Assembly (NCBI RefSeq): GCF_902493215.1
Contig: NZ_CABUOL010000001.1
Coordinates: 124,001 to 188,000 of the forward strand
Direction of reading: 5' to 3'
DNA from: an uncultured Mediterranea sp.
GTDB lineage: Bacteria; Bacteroidota; Bacteroidia; Bacteroidales; Bacteroidaceae
DNA: 64,000 bases
The notes under the pieces were generated by a model. That model saw only the letters and a program-made list of their open reading frames with translations. It was not told the DNA's origin and did no database searches. This document shows positions 24,225 to 32,437 of this stretch, piece by piece. Every line of letters starts with the position of its first letter. Position 1 is the first letter of the stretch. The translations under genes were made by a program, and so were the position numbers.

Positions 24225-26030
24225 TTACTCTTCGTACATCCGGTCGATGATCTCCTTGTAGTTGCGGGCCACGACACCGCGTTTCAGCTTCAAGGTATTG
24301 GTCAGCTCGCCGCGCTCCATGCTGAAAGGTTCGGGCAGCAGGGTGAAGCGCTTGATCTGCTCGTAGTGGGCAAACTGCTGCTGCAAGGTGTCGATGCGGT
24401 CGCGATAGAAGGCCACGATGGCAGGATGCTGCATCAGCTCGGCACGGTCCTTGCAGGCAATGCCCTGCTCGCGGGCAAACTTCTCCACCAAGTCGTAGGC
24501 CGGTACGATGAGCGCCGAGACGAACTTACGCTGGTCGGCAATGATGGCTATCTGGTCGATGTAGCGGTCGATAATCATCTTGGTCTCCAGGGCCTGCGGT
24601 GAGATGTACTTGCCGTTCGAGGTCTTGAAGAGGTCCTTGATACGCTCCTTCAGATACAGGGTACGGCCTTCCAGCCGGCCGGCATCGCCGGTGTGGAACC
24701 ATCCGTCCTTGTCGATGGCATCGGCCGTAGAGACGGGTTTCTTGTAATAGCCCCTCATCACGGTCTTTCCGCGGAGCAGGATTTCGTCGTTCTCGCCGAT
24801 CTTCACTTCCAGGTCGGGCATCACCTCGCCCACCGAACCGATGATGTAGTTCACGGCCGGGAAGCAGGAGACGGTAGCCGTCGATTCCGTCAGACCATAA
24901 CCCACCACCATGTTGATACCCACCGAGTGGACAAACTCGCACACCTCGTCCGACACGGCGGCACCTGCGGTGGGGAAGAACGTACCGTTCTCAATGCCGA
25001 TCGTCTTCTTCAGCAGGGCATAGACGGTCTTCTCGTAGAACTTGTAGCGGAGGTGCAGCATCAGCGGCGGGGTCTTGCCCTGACGCACGTACTGCAGGTT
25101 GTGCTCGCGGCCCACGCGGATGGCGTCGAGCATCATCGCCTTGCGCAGGCCTGTTTCCTGAGCAATGCGCTCCTGCACACCCTGATAGACTTTCTCCCAA
25201 AAGCGAGGGACGCTGCACATCACCGTGGGGCGCACTTCCTTGATGGTGGTCTGTATGTCCTGCGGACGCAGGTTGATGCACACCTGCACGCCGCGCTCCA
25301 GGCAGACGTAGGTCCAGCCGCGCTCGAAGACATGCGTCAGCGGCAGGAAGCACATCGACACATCCCGGTCCGTGACCTGCGGCAGGCGGATGCGGTGCGT
25401 GCGGAATGCCTCCAGGTAGTTGGAATGAGGAAGCATCACCCCCTTGGGCTCGCCCGTGGTGCCGGAGGTATAGAGGATGTTGGCCAGGTCGTCGGGCGAA
25501 GCCTTGGCCGTACGTGCCTCCACCACCTCGTTGTGCGGCAGGCCTTCGCCCAGCCGCATGAACTCGTCGAAATAGATGGAGGTCAGGTCGCGCGGGTCGC
25601 GCACCACCTTGCGGTCGAAGATAATGAGCTGCTGCAACGACTGGCAGAGGCCGAAGACGCGGAAAGCGGCGTCGTACTGGAACTGCTCGCCCACGAAAAG
25701 GAAACGTATCTGCGCGTCGTTGATGATATACTGGGCCTGCGTAGGCGAACTGGTAGCGTACAGAGGGATGGTAACGGCCCGGTTGCCGAACGCGGCAAAG
25801 TCGATGTACAGACATTCGGGCTTGTTTTGCGAGAAGATACCGACGTTCTCCTGCTCGCCGATGCCCAGCGCCACCATCGCATTGGCGGCCTGGCGTACCT
25901 GCCGCGAGAAGTCGTTCCACGTCACCGGCAGCCACTGTTTTGTGTCGTAGTCCCTGTACTTCAGGGCCACTTTCTCTCCATACTTCTCTGCCTGACGGTG
26001 AATCAGGACAGACAAATGATGCTGAACCAT
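24225..26030 (-). CDS. Long-chain fatty acid-CoA ligase (AMP-forming)
   Basis: A 601-residue ANL-superfamily adenylating enzyme. The P-loop YTSGTTGEPKGV begins at residue 187. The A5-type motif is GYGLTEST, the hinge region WFHTGDAGRL, and the C-terminal catalytic Lys lies in FKTSNGKYISPQ. The overall pattern matches FadD15-like long-chain acyl-CoA synthetases, which activate fatty acids at the inner face of the membrane. It stands alone with its own promoter. Confidence 0.93.
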   Translation of the reverse strand: MVQHHLSVLIHRQAEKYGEKVALKYRDYDTKQWLPVTWNDFSRQVRQAANAMVALGIGEQENVGIFSQNKPECLYIDFAAFGNRAVTIPLYATSSPTQAQYIINDAQIRFLFVGEQFQYDAAFRVFGLCQSLQQLIIFDRKVVRDPRDLTSIYFDEFMRLGEGLPHNEVVEARTAKASPDDLANILYTSGTTGEPKGVMLPHSNYLEAFRTHRIRLPQVTDRDVSMCFLPLTHVFERGWTYVCLERGVQVCINLRPQDIQTTIKEVRPTVMCSVPRFWEKVYQGVQERIAQETGLRKAMMLDAIRVGREHNLQYVRQGKTPPLMLHLRYKFYEKTVYALLKKTIGIENGTFFPTAGAAVSDEVCEFVHSVGINMVVGYGLTESTATVSCFPAVNYIIGSVGEVMPDLEVKIGENDEILLRGKTVMRGYYKKPVSTADAIDKDGWFHTGDAGRLEGRTLYLKERIKDLFKTSNGKYISPQALETKMIIDRYIDQIAIIADQRKFVSALIVPAYDLVEKFAREQGIACKDRAELMQHPAIVAFYRDRIDTLQQQFAHYEQIKRFTLLPEPFSMERGELTNTLKLKRGVVARNYKEIIDRMYEE

Positions 26031-26055
26031 GATAAAGTAAGTTGGTTAATATGGT

Positions 26056-26064
26056 ACAAAGGTA
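26056..26064 (-). promoter_or_regulatory. -7 box of the acyl-CoA ligase gene
   Basis: TACCTTTGT on the minus strand matches TAnnTTTG. The predicted start lies about 20 bp before the ATG at 26030. No clear -33 element. Confidence 0.55.
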
Positions 26065-26195
26065 TTAGTTTTATTTGAAACTATTTCATAAAACGCAAAG
26101 AATTACCACTTTCCCCGCTCCAAAGCTTGCCGCGAAGGCAGAAAAGGCGCCCGACAGCTGTAAGAAAATCAGAACGTTCCATCCCCTTCCCGTTT

Positions 26196-26300
26196 TTCAG
26201 GTATTTTTCAGGTGCAACCTGAAAGCCTTTCAGGCCGGACCTGAAGACCTTTCAGGTAGGGACTGAAGACCTTTCAGGTACGGCCTGAAAAGTATTCAGG
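26196..26300. repeat. 22-bp-period palindrome array, CCTGAA-TTCAGG type
   Basis: Palindromes of the form CCTGAAGACCTTTCAGG occupy 26218-26234, 26240-26256, 26262-26278 and 26284-26300. The centres 26226, 26248, 26270 and 26292 are exactly 22 bp apart. A half-degenerate unit lies at 26196-26212. Apart from the two promoters, the rest of the 486-bp gap 26031-26516 shows nothing recognisable. Confidence 0.88.
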
Positions 26301-26488
26301 TTTTTCCGGAATGCTACCTGAAAAAATCAATACTGATTATCAGACGCTTAACAAGAAAATCGACATCAGAAGAAAATCGGGCCGGAAAACCTGCGGCACA
26401 ACCGGAAAGGAGCATTTTACGTACACATTATTTACCATCCGGCCAAAGAAAAAGCAGGCAAAGCCAAGCGCAGTTCCGAATTTATCCG

Positions 26489-26497
26489 TATGTTTGC
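26489..26497 (+). promoter_or_regulatory. -7 box of the M20 deacylase gene
   Basis: TATGTTTGC is an exact TAnnTTTGC match. It places transcription start near 26504, so the ATG at 26517 and not the one at 26490 should be used. Confidence 0.55.
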
Positions 26498-26516
26498 AGA
26501 AAAAACAAGAGAAGAC

Positions 26517-27587
26517 ATGAAATACGACATCCCCACCCTGACCTCCGAGGCCGTCGGCCTGCTCAAGTCATTGATAAGCATCCCCTCCGTCAGCCGCGAC
26601 GAGGAGCGGGCAGCCGACTGCCTGCAACAGTACATCGAGCTGCAAGGCATGCAGACGGGCCGCAAGGGCAACAACGTGTGGTGCCTGGCACCCGGCTTCG
26701 ACCTGAAGCGCCCCACCCTGCTGCTCAACTCGCACATCGATACCGTGAAGCCCGTACAAGGCTGGCGCAAGGACCCCTATACCCCCCAGCTCGAACCGAA
26801 CGGCAAGCTCTACGGCCTGGGCAGCAACGACGCAGGCGCCAGCGTGGTCAGCCTGCTGCAGGTGTTCCTCACCCTGTGCCGCACGGCGCAACGCTACAAC
26901 CTCCTCTACCTGGCTTCGTGCGAAGAAGAGGTGTCGGGGCGCGAGGGCATCGAAAGCGTGCTGCCCCAACTGCCGCCCATTGCCTTTGCCCTGGTAGGTG
27001 AACCCACAGAGATGCAGCCCGCCATCGCCGAAAAGGGGCTGATGGTGCTGGACGTCACCGCCACAGGCCGCTCCGGCCATGCCGCCCGCGAGGAGGGCGA
27101 CAATGCCATCTACAAGGTATTGGAAGACATCGCTTGGTTCCGCGACTATCGGTTCGAACGGGTTTCGCCTCTGCTGGGCCCCGTGAAGATGAGTGTGACG
27201 ATGGTCAACGCCGGCACGCAGCACAACGTCGTGCCCGACCGCTGCACGTTCGTCGTGGACATCCGCAGCAACGAATGCTATACCAACCAGGAACTGTTCG
27301 AGGAAATCAAGAAGCACATCCACTGCCAGCCGCAGGCCCGTTCGTTCCGCCTGAGCTCGTCGCATGTGCCGGCCGACCATCCGCTGGTGCGCCGTGCCGT
27401 AGCCCTGGGCCGCACGCCCTTCGGTTCACCCACCCTGTCGGACCAGGCGCTGATGCCCTTCCCCTCCATGAAGATGGGGCCCGGCAAGAGTGCCCGCTCG
27501 CACACGGCCGACGAATTCATCTTCGTCAAGGAGATAGAAGAGGCCATCGGGCTGTATCTGGAGTTGCTGGACGGGGCGGAGCTGTAA
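26517..27587 (+). CDS. argE: M20 family ArgE-like amidohydrolase (probable N-acyl-citrulline deacylase)
   Basis: A 356-residue M20 metallo-enzyme. Metal-site motifs are LLNSHIDTVKP (HxD), GLGSNDAGAS, ASCEEEVSGREG (catalytic EE) and FALVGEPTE. The dimerisation lid carries GRSGHAAREEGDNA. Bacteroidota make arginine with N-acetyl- or N-succinyl-citrulline as intermediates, and the ArgE-like enzyme removes the acyl group from citrulline. The sequence resembles that group, but the acyl specificity cannot be read directly. The gene is single and convergent with GH141. Confidence 0.85.
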   Translation: MKYDIPTLTSEAVGLLKSLISIPSVSRDEERAADCLQQYIELQGMQTGRKGNNVWCLAPGFDLKRPTLLLNSHIDTVKPVQGWRKDPYTPQLEPNGKLYGLGSNDAGASVVSLLQVFLTLCRTAQRYNLLYLASCEEEVSGREGIESVLPQLPPIAFALVGEPTEMQPAIAEKGLMVLDVTATGRSGHAAREEGDNAIYKVLEDIAWFRDYRFERVSPLLGPVKMSVTMVNAGTQHNVVPDRCTFVVDIRSNECYTNQELFEEIKKHIHCQPQARSFRLSSSHVPADHPLVRRAVALGRTPFGSPTLSDQALMPFPSMKMGPGKSARSHTADEFIFVKEIEEAIGLYLELLDGAEL

Positions 27588-27617
27588 CACTCCGCCAGCC
27601 CAGGTCCACAATCACTC

Positions 27618-29489
27618 TTACCACACCCTGATCCGTTTGCCTTCAATCTGCTCCAGCGGACCGACGACGGTATGTTCCGCACGTTCCCTTCCCCGGTAAT
27701 CCTTATTCAGGGAAACAGGTGTACCGTCTGCGTTCTCGTAAGCATAATTGGAGAGGCGTGCCTTACCCAAACGGGCCGCATCAATCCTTCCGGCTGCTGG
27801 CAAGCCGGTCGCCTCATCCGGCAGAATCAGATAGACTTCCTGCCCGGCTTCTTCAACCCGAATGTCGGAAAGGGGGCGGTCGTACACTTCACCTTGACCA
27901 TCGGCGGCAGGCAAGGCACCGTTGCAGAACAAATTGCCGGCTGCCTGAATGGGCCATTGGGCCGATTTATATCCGGCCAGTCCATATTGCCCTTTACCAT
28001 CCTTGCGCCCCAAGAAGATGTTGTTATAATAACGGTGGTCGCCATGGACAATGCTCTTGAAACCTTTGATTTCGGTAGAATGATTCAGATGATAGGGAAC
28101 GTAACGTCCGTCGTCCACACCGCGAAAACTACCGGAGAACAAATTGTGTACGTATGCAATGCCATCTGCATTTTCTTGAACTGACAGGGGAGAAAGGAAG
28201 ATATTATTGTCTACCACCATCGGACCGTGGTCTACTTCCGTAAAGAGGTCATAACTTCGGTTCTCATATAAAAGATTGGAAGAGACACGTGCGCCTTGTG
28301 ACATCCAGTCCAGCCAGATGCCAAAATTTCCACTGTCGTGGATGCGGTTATGGTGGATATAGGTATCGATGGCACCATGCAGTTTGATACCGGCCATCTC
28401 AGCTCCTCCGAACTGTTGTTTGCACAATATATTATAGATATGGTTGCCATAAATCTCACTGAAAGCCCCTCCCATACTGCCACAAATACCGGTCTGCTCG
28501 CAATCGGATATGATGTTGTTGCGTACGATGTGCGATCCGACCTGTCCTTTGTTCCATCCGTGGCGAAGCACATTGAATATGACTTCTATATAATGATGGG
28601 TACCGTCCAGACGCTTGTCCGTACAATCCAGATTATGACCGCTTCCGCGTTCCTTTCCCAATATAATACCATTGCTCCGTGAATTCTTAATCACATTGTC
28701 CTCTATAATCCATCCTTTGCACCAGTGGGTACTGACCATACCGACCTGCTCGGCAGTAGGAGCAGCCCATTGCGTAGCTGCCTGACTGACATGAAACCCA
28801 CGGAAAGTTATATAGTTCAAACCTTCGCGTGTCGGGTAAAAGCATGTGGGACGTACGGAGATTTCTACGGTCTCCTTATTGGGATTCACCGTACCAAAAC
28901 GGGCATAGATTGTGGTTACGTCAGCACCGACCTCGGCATACCAGAAGGCAGTACTTCCTTGAGGGTCGCGGACGGTATAGACTGTGTCAGGATGCAAGAC
29001 CTTCTCCACACTTTGGGCCTCATATAGAGAGACATCGTTCAGATAGACATCAGCTGTATGGAAAACAGTTCCTTTCGGTTTCCACAACCAGTCGCCGAAC
29101 AGTTCATCGTTGAACGGATTGTAATTTCCGAACAGAGCATTGTCTACCACTGCCACCCAGACTCCCTTGGCCCGCTTGTCCGCCTTCCATTTCTTCACAA
29201 CTTCCGAGCCTTTCAGCTCGGCTTTCTCACCCGGAGCCACCCGGTAAAGGATACGTTTGTCATCGCTCTCCCCGCCATACAGCGGATTCACCCACTCCCG
29301 ATAGACACCATCGTGAACCGTCACCGTATCGCCCGGCAAAGCCAGCTGTGCTGCCCGATTGATGGTCCGTAACGGTTTTTCAAAACTTCCCGCATCCGCA
29401 TCGCTGCCCTGAGGAGACACATGATACTCCCGGGCATGAACATTCACACACAAACAAAGTACCAGCCCTACTACAATTCCCTTTTTCAT
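27618..29489 (-). CDS. GH141-type right-handed beta-helix glycoside hydrolase
   Basis: A 623-residue exported protein. The signal peptide is MKKGIVVGLVLCLCVNVHA, followed by EYHVSPQGSDADAGS and a DUF1565-like N-terminus. Then come CHWCKGWIIEDN-type coils (STHWCKGWIIEDNVIKNS) and LKLHGAIDTYIHHNRIHDSG-type beta-helix turns. The order VYREWVNPLYGG, YNPFNDELFGDW and QAATQWAAPTAEQVG resembles family GH141, whose known members are an alpha-L-fucosidase of rhamnogalacturonan-II degradation and xylanases. The C-terminus (about 540-623) is a small beta-sandwich. A divergent AraC gene probably controls it. Confidence 0.78.
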   Translation of the reverse strand: MKKGIVVGLVLCLCVNVHAREYHVSPQGSDADAGSFEKPLRTINRAAQLALPGDTVTVHDGVYREWVNPLYGGESDDKRILYRVAPGEKAELKGSEVVKKWKADKRAKGVWVAVVDNALFGNYNPFNDELFGDWLWKPKGTVFHTADVYLNDVSLYEAQSVEKVLHPDTVYTVRDPQGSTAFWYAEVGADVTTIYARFGTVNPNKETVEISVRPTCFYPTREGLNYITFRGFHVSQAATQWAAPTAEQVGMVSTHWCKGWIIEDNVIKNSRSNGIILGKERGSGHNLDCTDKRLDGTHHYIEVIFNVLRHGWNKGQVGSHIVRNNIISDCEQTGICGSMGGAFSEIYGNHIYNILCKQQFGGAEMAGIKLHGAIDTYIHHNRIHDSGNFGIWLDWMSQGARVSSNLLYENRSYDLFTEVDHGPMVVDNNIFLSPLSVQENADGIAYVHNLFSGSFRGVDDGRYVPYHLNHSTEIKGFKSIVHGDHRYYNNIFLGRKDGKGQYGLAGYKSAQWPIQAAGNLFCNGALPAADGQGEVYDRPLSDIRVEEAGQEVYLILPDEATGLPAAGRIDAARLGKARLSNYAYENADGTPVSLNKDYRGRERAEHTVVGPLEQIEGKRIRVW

Positions 29490-29518
29490 GATTCCATCAC
29501 ATTTAAAATTTCATTGAT

Positions 29519-29527
29519 ACAAAATTA
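29519..29527 (-). promoter_or_regulatory. -7 box of the GH141 gene
   Basis: TAATTTTGT on the minus strand matches TAnnTTTG, about 30 bp before the ATG at 29489. No -33 TTTG is seen at the usual spacing, which suits AraC-dependent activation. Confidence 0.5.
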
Positions 29528-29602
29528 GGGAAGTTAAAGAGATTTGTCATTGTCGGAAAATGGCCTATTCATTGTCTGTTTATTGTTTTTTCATCTCCCA
29601 AG

Positions 29603-29634
29603 TTTGTACAATCCAAACAAAGTGTCTACTTTTA
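29603..29634 (+). promoter_or_regulatory. Promoter of the second AraC gene
   Basis: TTTG at 29603-29606, 20-bp spacer and TACTTTTA at 29627-29634 (one mismatch to TAnnTTTG). The ATG follows at 29651. Confidence 0.5.
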
Positions 29635-29650
29635 TACAAAAAACAATTAT

Positions 29651-30532
29651 ATGGAACTGGGATTTCAAGGCGAACGTTTCCTCTACATTCCACCCGAATG
29701 CAAACCGGCTGGAGACAATCTGACAACAAGCGACTTATATCTGTATGCCATGGGATATTTTCCACATGCCGCCTACCACTACATCGACCGGCCGGAAGGT
29801 TGCAATGAATACCTGTTCATCTACTGTACACAAGGAAAAGGGTGGATTGAGCTATATGGCAAGCGATTCCCGCTGACAGCAGAACAGTTCATCATATTAC
29901 CGCGCCGCACGCCTCACCGCTATCAGGCCGACCAACAGGACCCCTGGACTATCTACTGGCTGCATTTCAAAGGAAGAAAAGCAGTTTTCCTGGCCAAGGA
30001 TTTTGACAAGCCTTGTTCCATAAGCCCCAATCCGTACTTTGCCAAAGAGAAGCGTATCAACCTTTTTGAAGAAATATACAGTATACTGGATAAGGGGCTT
30101 ACACCTCCCCACATACATTACGCCAACTTATGTCTTGGACACCTTCTGGCCACTTTCTGTTTCTCCGATGTACTGGCAGCTCCTTTCCAACAGAAGGAAT
30201 ATTCGGAAAACGTCATGAAACGGGTCATTCAGTACATGAACGAAAACATTGAAGGGCATATAACAATAAAAGAACTGACCAACTTCTGCGGATATTCACC
30301 CTCTTATTTCCATCGCAAGTTCATCAAAGAAACAGGTATCCCTCCTATGAAATATTATATGAAACTGAAAATAGAAAAAGCCTGCCAGCTACTTACCAGC
30401 ACCAACATGAAGGTCAATCAAATCGCCTATAAACTTGGCTTCCAGGATCCGCAACACTTTGCACATGTGTTTACAAGCACGATGGGAGTATCTGCCAAAG
30501 AATTCCACCGGCTACATTCCAACCTTCGATAA
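29651..30532 (+). CDS. AraC-family transcriptional regulator
   Basis: A 293-residue AraC protein with cupin N-terminus (GKGWIELYGKRFPLTAEQFI, PRRTPHRYQ) and C-terminal double HTH (about 188-288: ITIKELTNFCGYSPSYFHRKF, VNQIAYKLGFQDPQHFAHVF). It is divergent from GH141 across 161 bp and is the likely sugar-responsive activator of that gene. Confidence 0.92.
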   Translation: MELGFQGERFLYIPPECKPAGDNLTTSDLYLYAMGYFPHAAYHYIDRPEGCNEYLFIYCTQGKGWIELYGKRFPLTAEQFIILPRRTPHRYQADQQDPWTIYWLHFKGRKAVFLAKDFDKPCSISPNPYFAKEKRINLFEEIYSILDKGLTPPHIHYANLCLGHLLATFCFSDVLAAPFQQKEYSENVMKRVIQYMNENIEGHITIKELTNFCGYSPSYFHRKFIKETGIPPMKYYMKLKIEKACQLLTSTNMKVNQIAYKLGFQDPQHFAHVFTSTMGVSAKEFHRLHSNLR

Positions 30533-30560
30533 TCCTTCATCTGGAATTTCGTATCTTGTA

Positions 30561-31850
30561 TCAGCGGTTAAGCCACGGCTCGGGGTTGAGCTTCTCCTTC
30601 TCCTTGCGCAACTGGAAGTGGAGTACCGTGCGTCCGCCGTCTGCCCCGTCTGAGAAGATGGGGCCGAGTGTCTGCCCCGTCTTCACTACATCATCTGCCT
30701 TGACCGAGGCCGAGGAAAGGTTGCAATAGACGGAGATGTAGGCTCCGTGACGCACTAGGATGTTGAACAGCCCGTTCAGCTGGAACACGGCAGCCACTTT
30801 TCCGTTGAACACAGCCCGTGCCTGTGCTCCCGGCTTGGCCTGGATATCGATGCCCTTGTTATCGAGCTTCACACCCCGCAGGCCGGGTACGGTGTATTCG
30901 CCGTAATGGCTGGTGATGATGTAAGGTCCTGTGACGGGAACAGGCAGCTTACCCCGGTTGCTGACAAAACTGCCGGAGAGTTCGCGGTCGGCCTTGTTCA
31001 TGGTATAAGCCTCCAGCGGAGCCGCCTTGGGCTTCGTAGCAGAACCGTCACTCTTGCTCTCCCCTTTCTTGCGGGCAGCCGCTTCTTTACGTGCCTCCTC
31101 TTCGGCACGCTTGCGCGCCTTCTCTATTTCTTCGGCTATCAGGCGGTCGATACGGGCATTCAGCTGGTTGGCCTCCTTACGTTTCTTGCTGATTTCGCTC
31201 TGCAGGCTGCGTTGCTTCTTGCGCAGACTGTTTACCAGTTCCTTCTGCTCTTTCTCCTGTTTCTCGAGCGTAGCCTTTTCGTCTTCGCGTTCTTTCAACA
31301 AGCCTTCCTTGGCCTTACGCGCCTCGGTCAGCTCTGTACGCTTGTCGCTGATCTGCTTCTGCTTCTTCTGTATCTCCTCGCCCTGCATGCGCTGGTAGGA
31401 AGCATACTCGCGGACGTAACGCAAACGGCGGTACGTCTGCTCCAAGGTAGAAGCAGAAAATATAAACAGCAACTTATCCTGAATGGTGTGATTGCGATAA
31501 AGGTAGTTGACCGAAGCCGCATACTTGTTCTTCTTGTCCTTCAGTTCCTTTTGCAGCTGGGTGAGTTGACGTTGCAGGGAAGCCAGTTCCTTGTCTATCA
31601 GGTCCACGTCGCGGTTGATGGCAAGGATATAACGCCTGCGTTCCTCAATCTGCCCCGTCAGTGCAGCCAAGCCCTTCAGCTGACTACCCACATTTTTTGT
31701 GGTAGTCTTCAGCAAGCTTTCCGACTCGGCAATCTGCTTCTGCAGAGCACCGCGCTTACTTTCCAGCTCCTTAATCAGCTTGTTAGACTGGGCCATCAGA
31801 GGACACAGCAGACAGAAGCATGCCGCCAACACACACCAGACCCGTTTCAT
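30561..31850 (-). CDS. EnvC-like murein hydrolase activator (coiled coil plus degenerate M23)
   Basis: A 429-residue exported protein. The signal peptide is VWCVLAACFCLLCPLMAQ, followed by a long coiled coil (about 22-260, rich in KELESKRGALQKQIAE-like heptads) and a C-terminal LytM/M23 domain (about 310-425). Two zinc ligands are missing. The usual HxGxDI reads DNKGIDI (His replaced by Asn), and the usual HLHFEI reads VLHFQL. It is therefore probably a non-catalytic activator of a cell wall amidase at the septum, like EnvC. It is the last gene of the dut-TPR-DUF4292 operon and overlaps the previous gene by 4 bp. Confidence 0.87.
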   Translation of the reverse strand: MKRVWCVLAACFCLLCPLMAQSNKLIKELESKRGALQKQIAESESLLKTTTKNVGSQLKGLAALTGQIEERRRYILAINRDVDLIDKELASLQRQLTQLQKELKDKKNKYAASVNYLYRNHTIQDKLLFIFSASTLEQTYRRLRYVREYASYQRMQGEEIQKKQKQISDKRTELTEARKAKEGLLKEREDEKATLEKQEKEQKELVNSLRKKQRSLQSEISKKRKEANQLNARIDRLIAEEIEKARKRAEEEARKEAAARKKGESKSDGSATKPKAAPLEAYTMNKADRELSGSFVSNRGKLPVPVTGPYIITSHYGEYTVPGLRGVKLDNKGIDIQAKPGAQARAVFNGKVAAVFQLNGLFNILVRHGAYISVYCNLSSASVKADDVVKTGQTLGPIFSDGADGGRTVLHFQLRKEKEKLNPEPWLNR

Positions 31851-32437
31851 AAGCTCATCAGCATTTCGAGGATTTCATACCATTCCACCTTCTGATAGCG
31901 CGAAGAAAGCTGTGTGGGAGTCATATTGAAAGGTTTGGTGGAGAAGTCGGTCAGTTCTATCTTTCCCTTTTCCATCGAAGGGATACCCAACTCTGTGCCG
32001 GTCAGTGTATTCTTGCCGCCGGGACGCGACGCGGCATAAAGCAGTTTTTCCAGATGCTGAAAGGTCGCTTTCTTGGGAAGCACGCCTTTCAGTTCCCGAC
32101 GTGAAGCCTGTACATACCGCTTGCCCATACGGTCCACCAAAATCACTTCATCGGGAGTAATATCGATACGGGCAACCTCCGAACGCAATATCGGCATGAG
32201 GAAAGAAAGCTGCATACGCTCGCCTGCCTTCAGTTTCATCGTACCGTTGACCGTCAGTACGGCCTCCTTTGTCGGTACGGTCAATACAACTTTGGACGAC
32301 AGAAAACCTGTTTCAGGCCTGTCGCTTCCAGTCTGTCGGGAAGTCTTACATCCGGCCAGCCCAATCAGCAAAGCCATCAGACACACCAACCGCAATAACG
32401 GCCGGAAACGTAAAAGTTCGGTTGTCTTCATCATCAT
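31847..32437 (-). CDS. DUF4292 lipoprotein (LolB-like)
   Basis: A 196-residue lipoprotein with lipobox LIGLAGC. It matches the Bacteroidota DUF4292 group, whose concave beta-sheet resembles LolA/LolB: TVNGTMKLKAGERMQLSFLMP and ARIDITPDEVILVDRMGKRYV. A role in outer-membrane lipoprotein handling is plausible but not shown. It overlaps the neighbouring genes by ATGA on both sides. Confidence 0.8.
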   Translation of the reverse strand: MMMKTTELLRFRPLLRLVCLMALLIGLAGCKTSRQTGSDRPETGFLSSKVVLTVPTKEAVLTVNGTMKLKAGERMQLSFLMPILRSEVARIDITPDEVILVDRMGKRYVQASRRELKGVLPKKATFQHLEKLLYAASRPGGKNTLTGTELGIPSMEKGKIELTDFSTKPFNMTPTQLSSRYQKVEWYEILEMLMSL

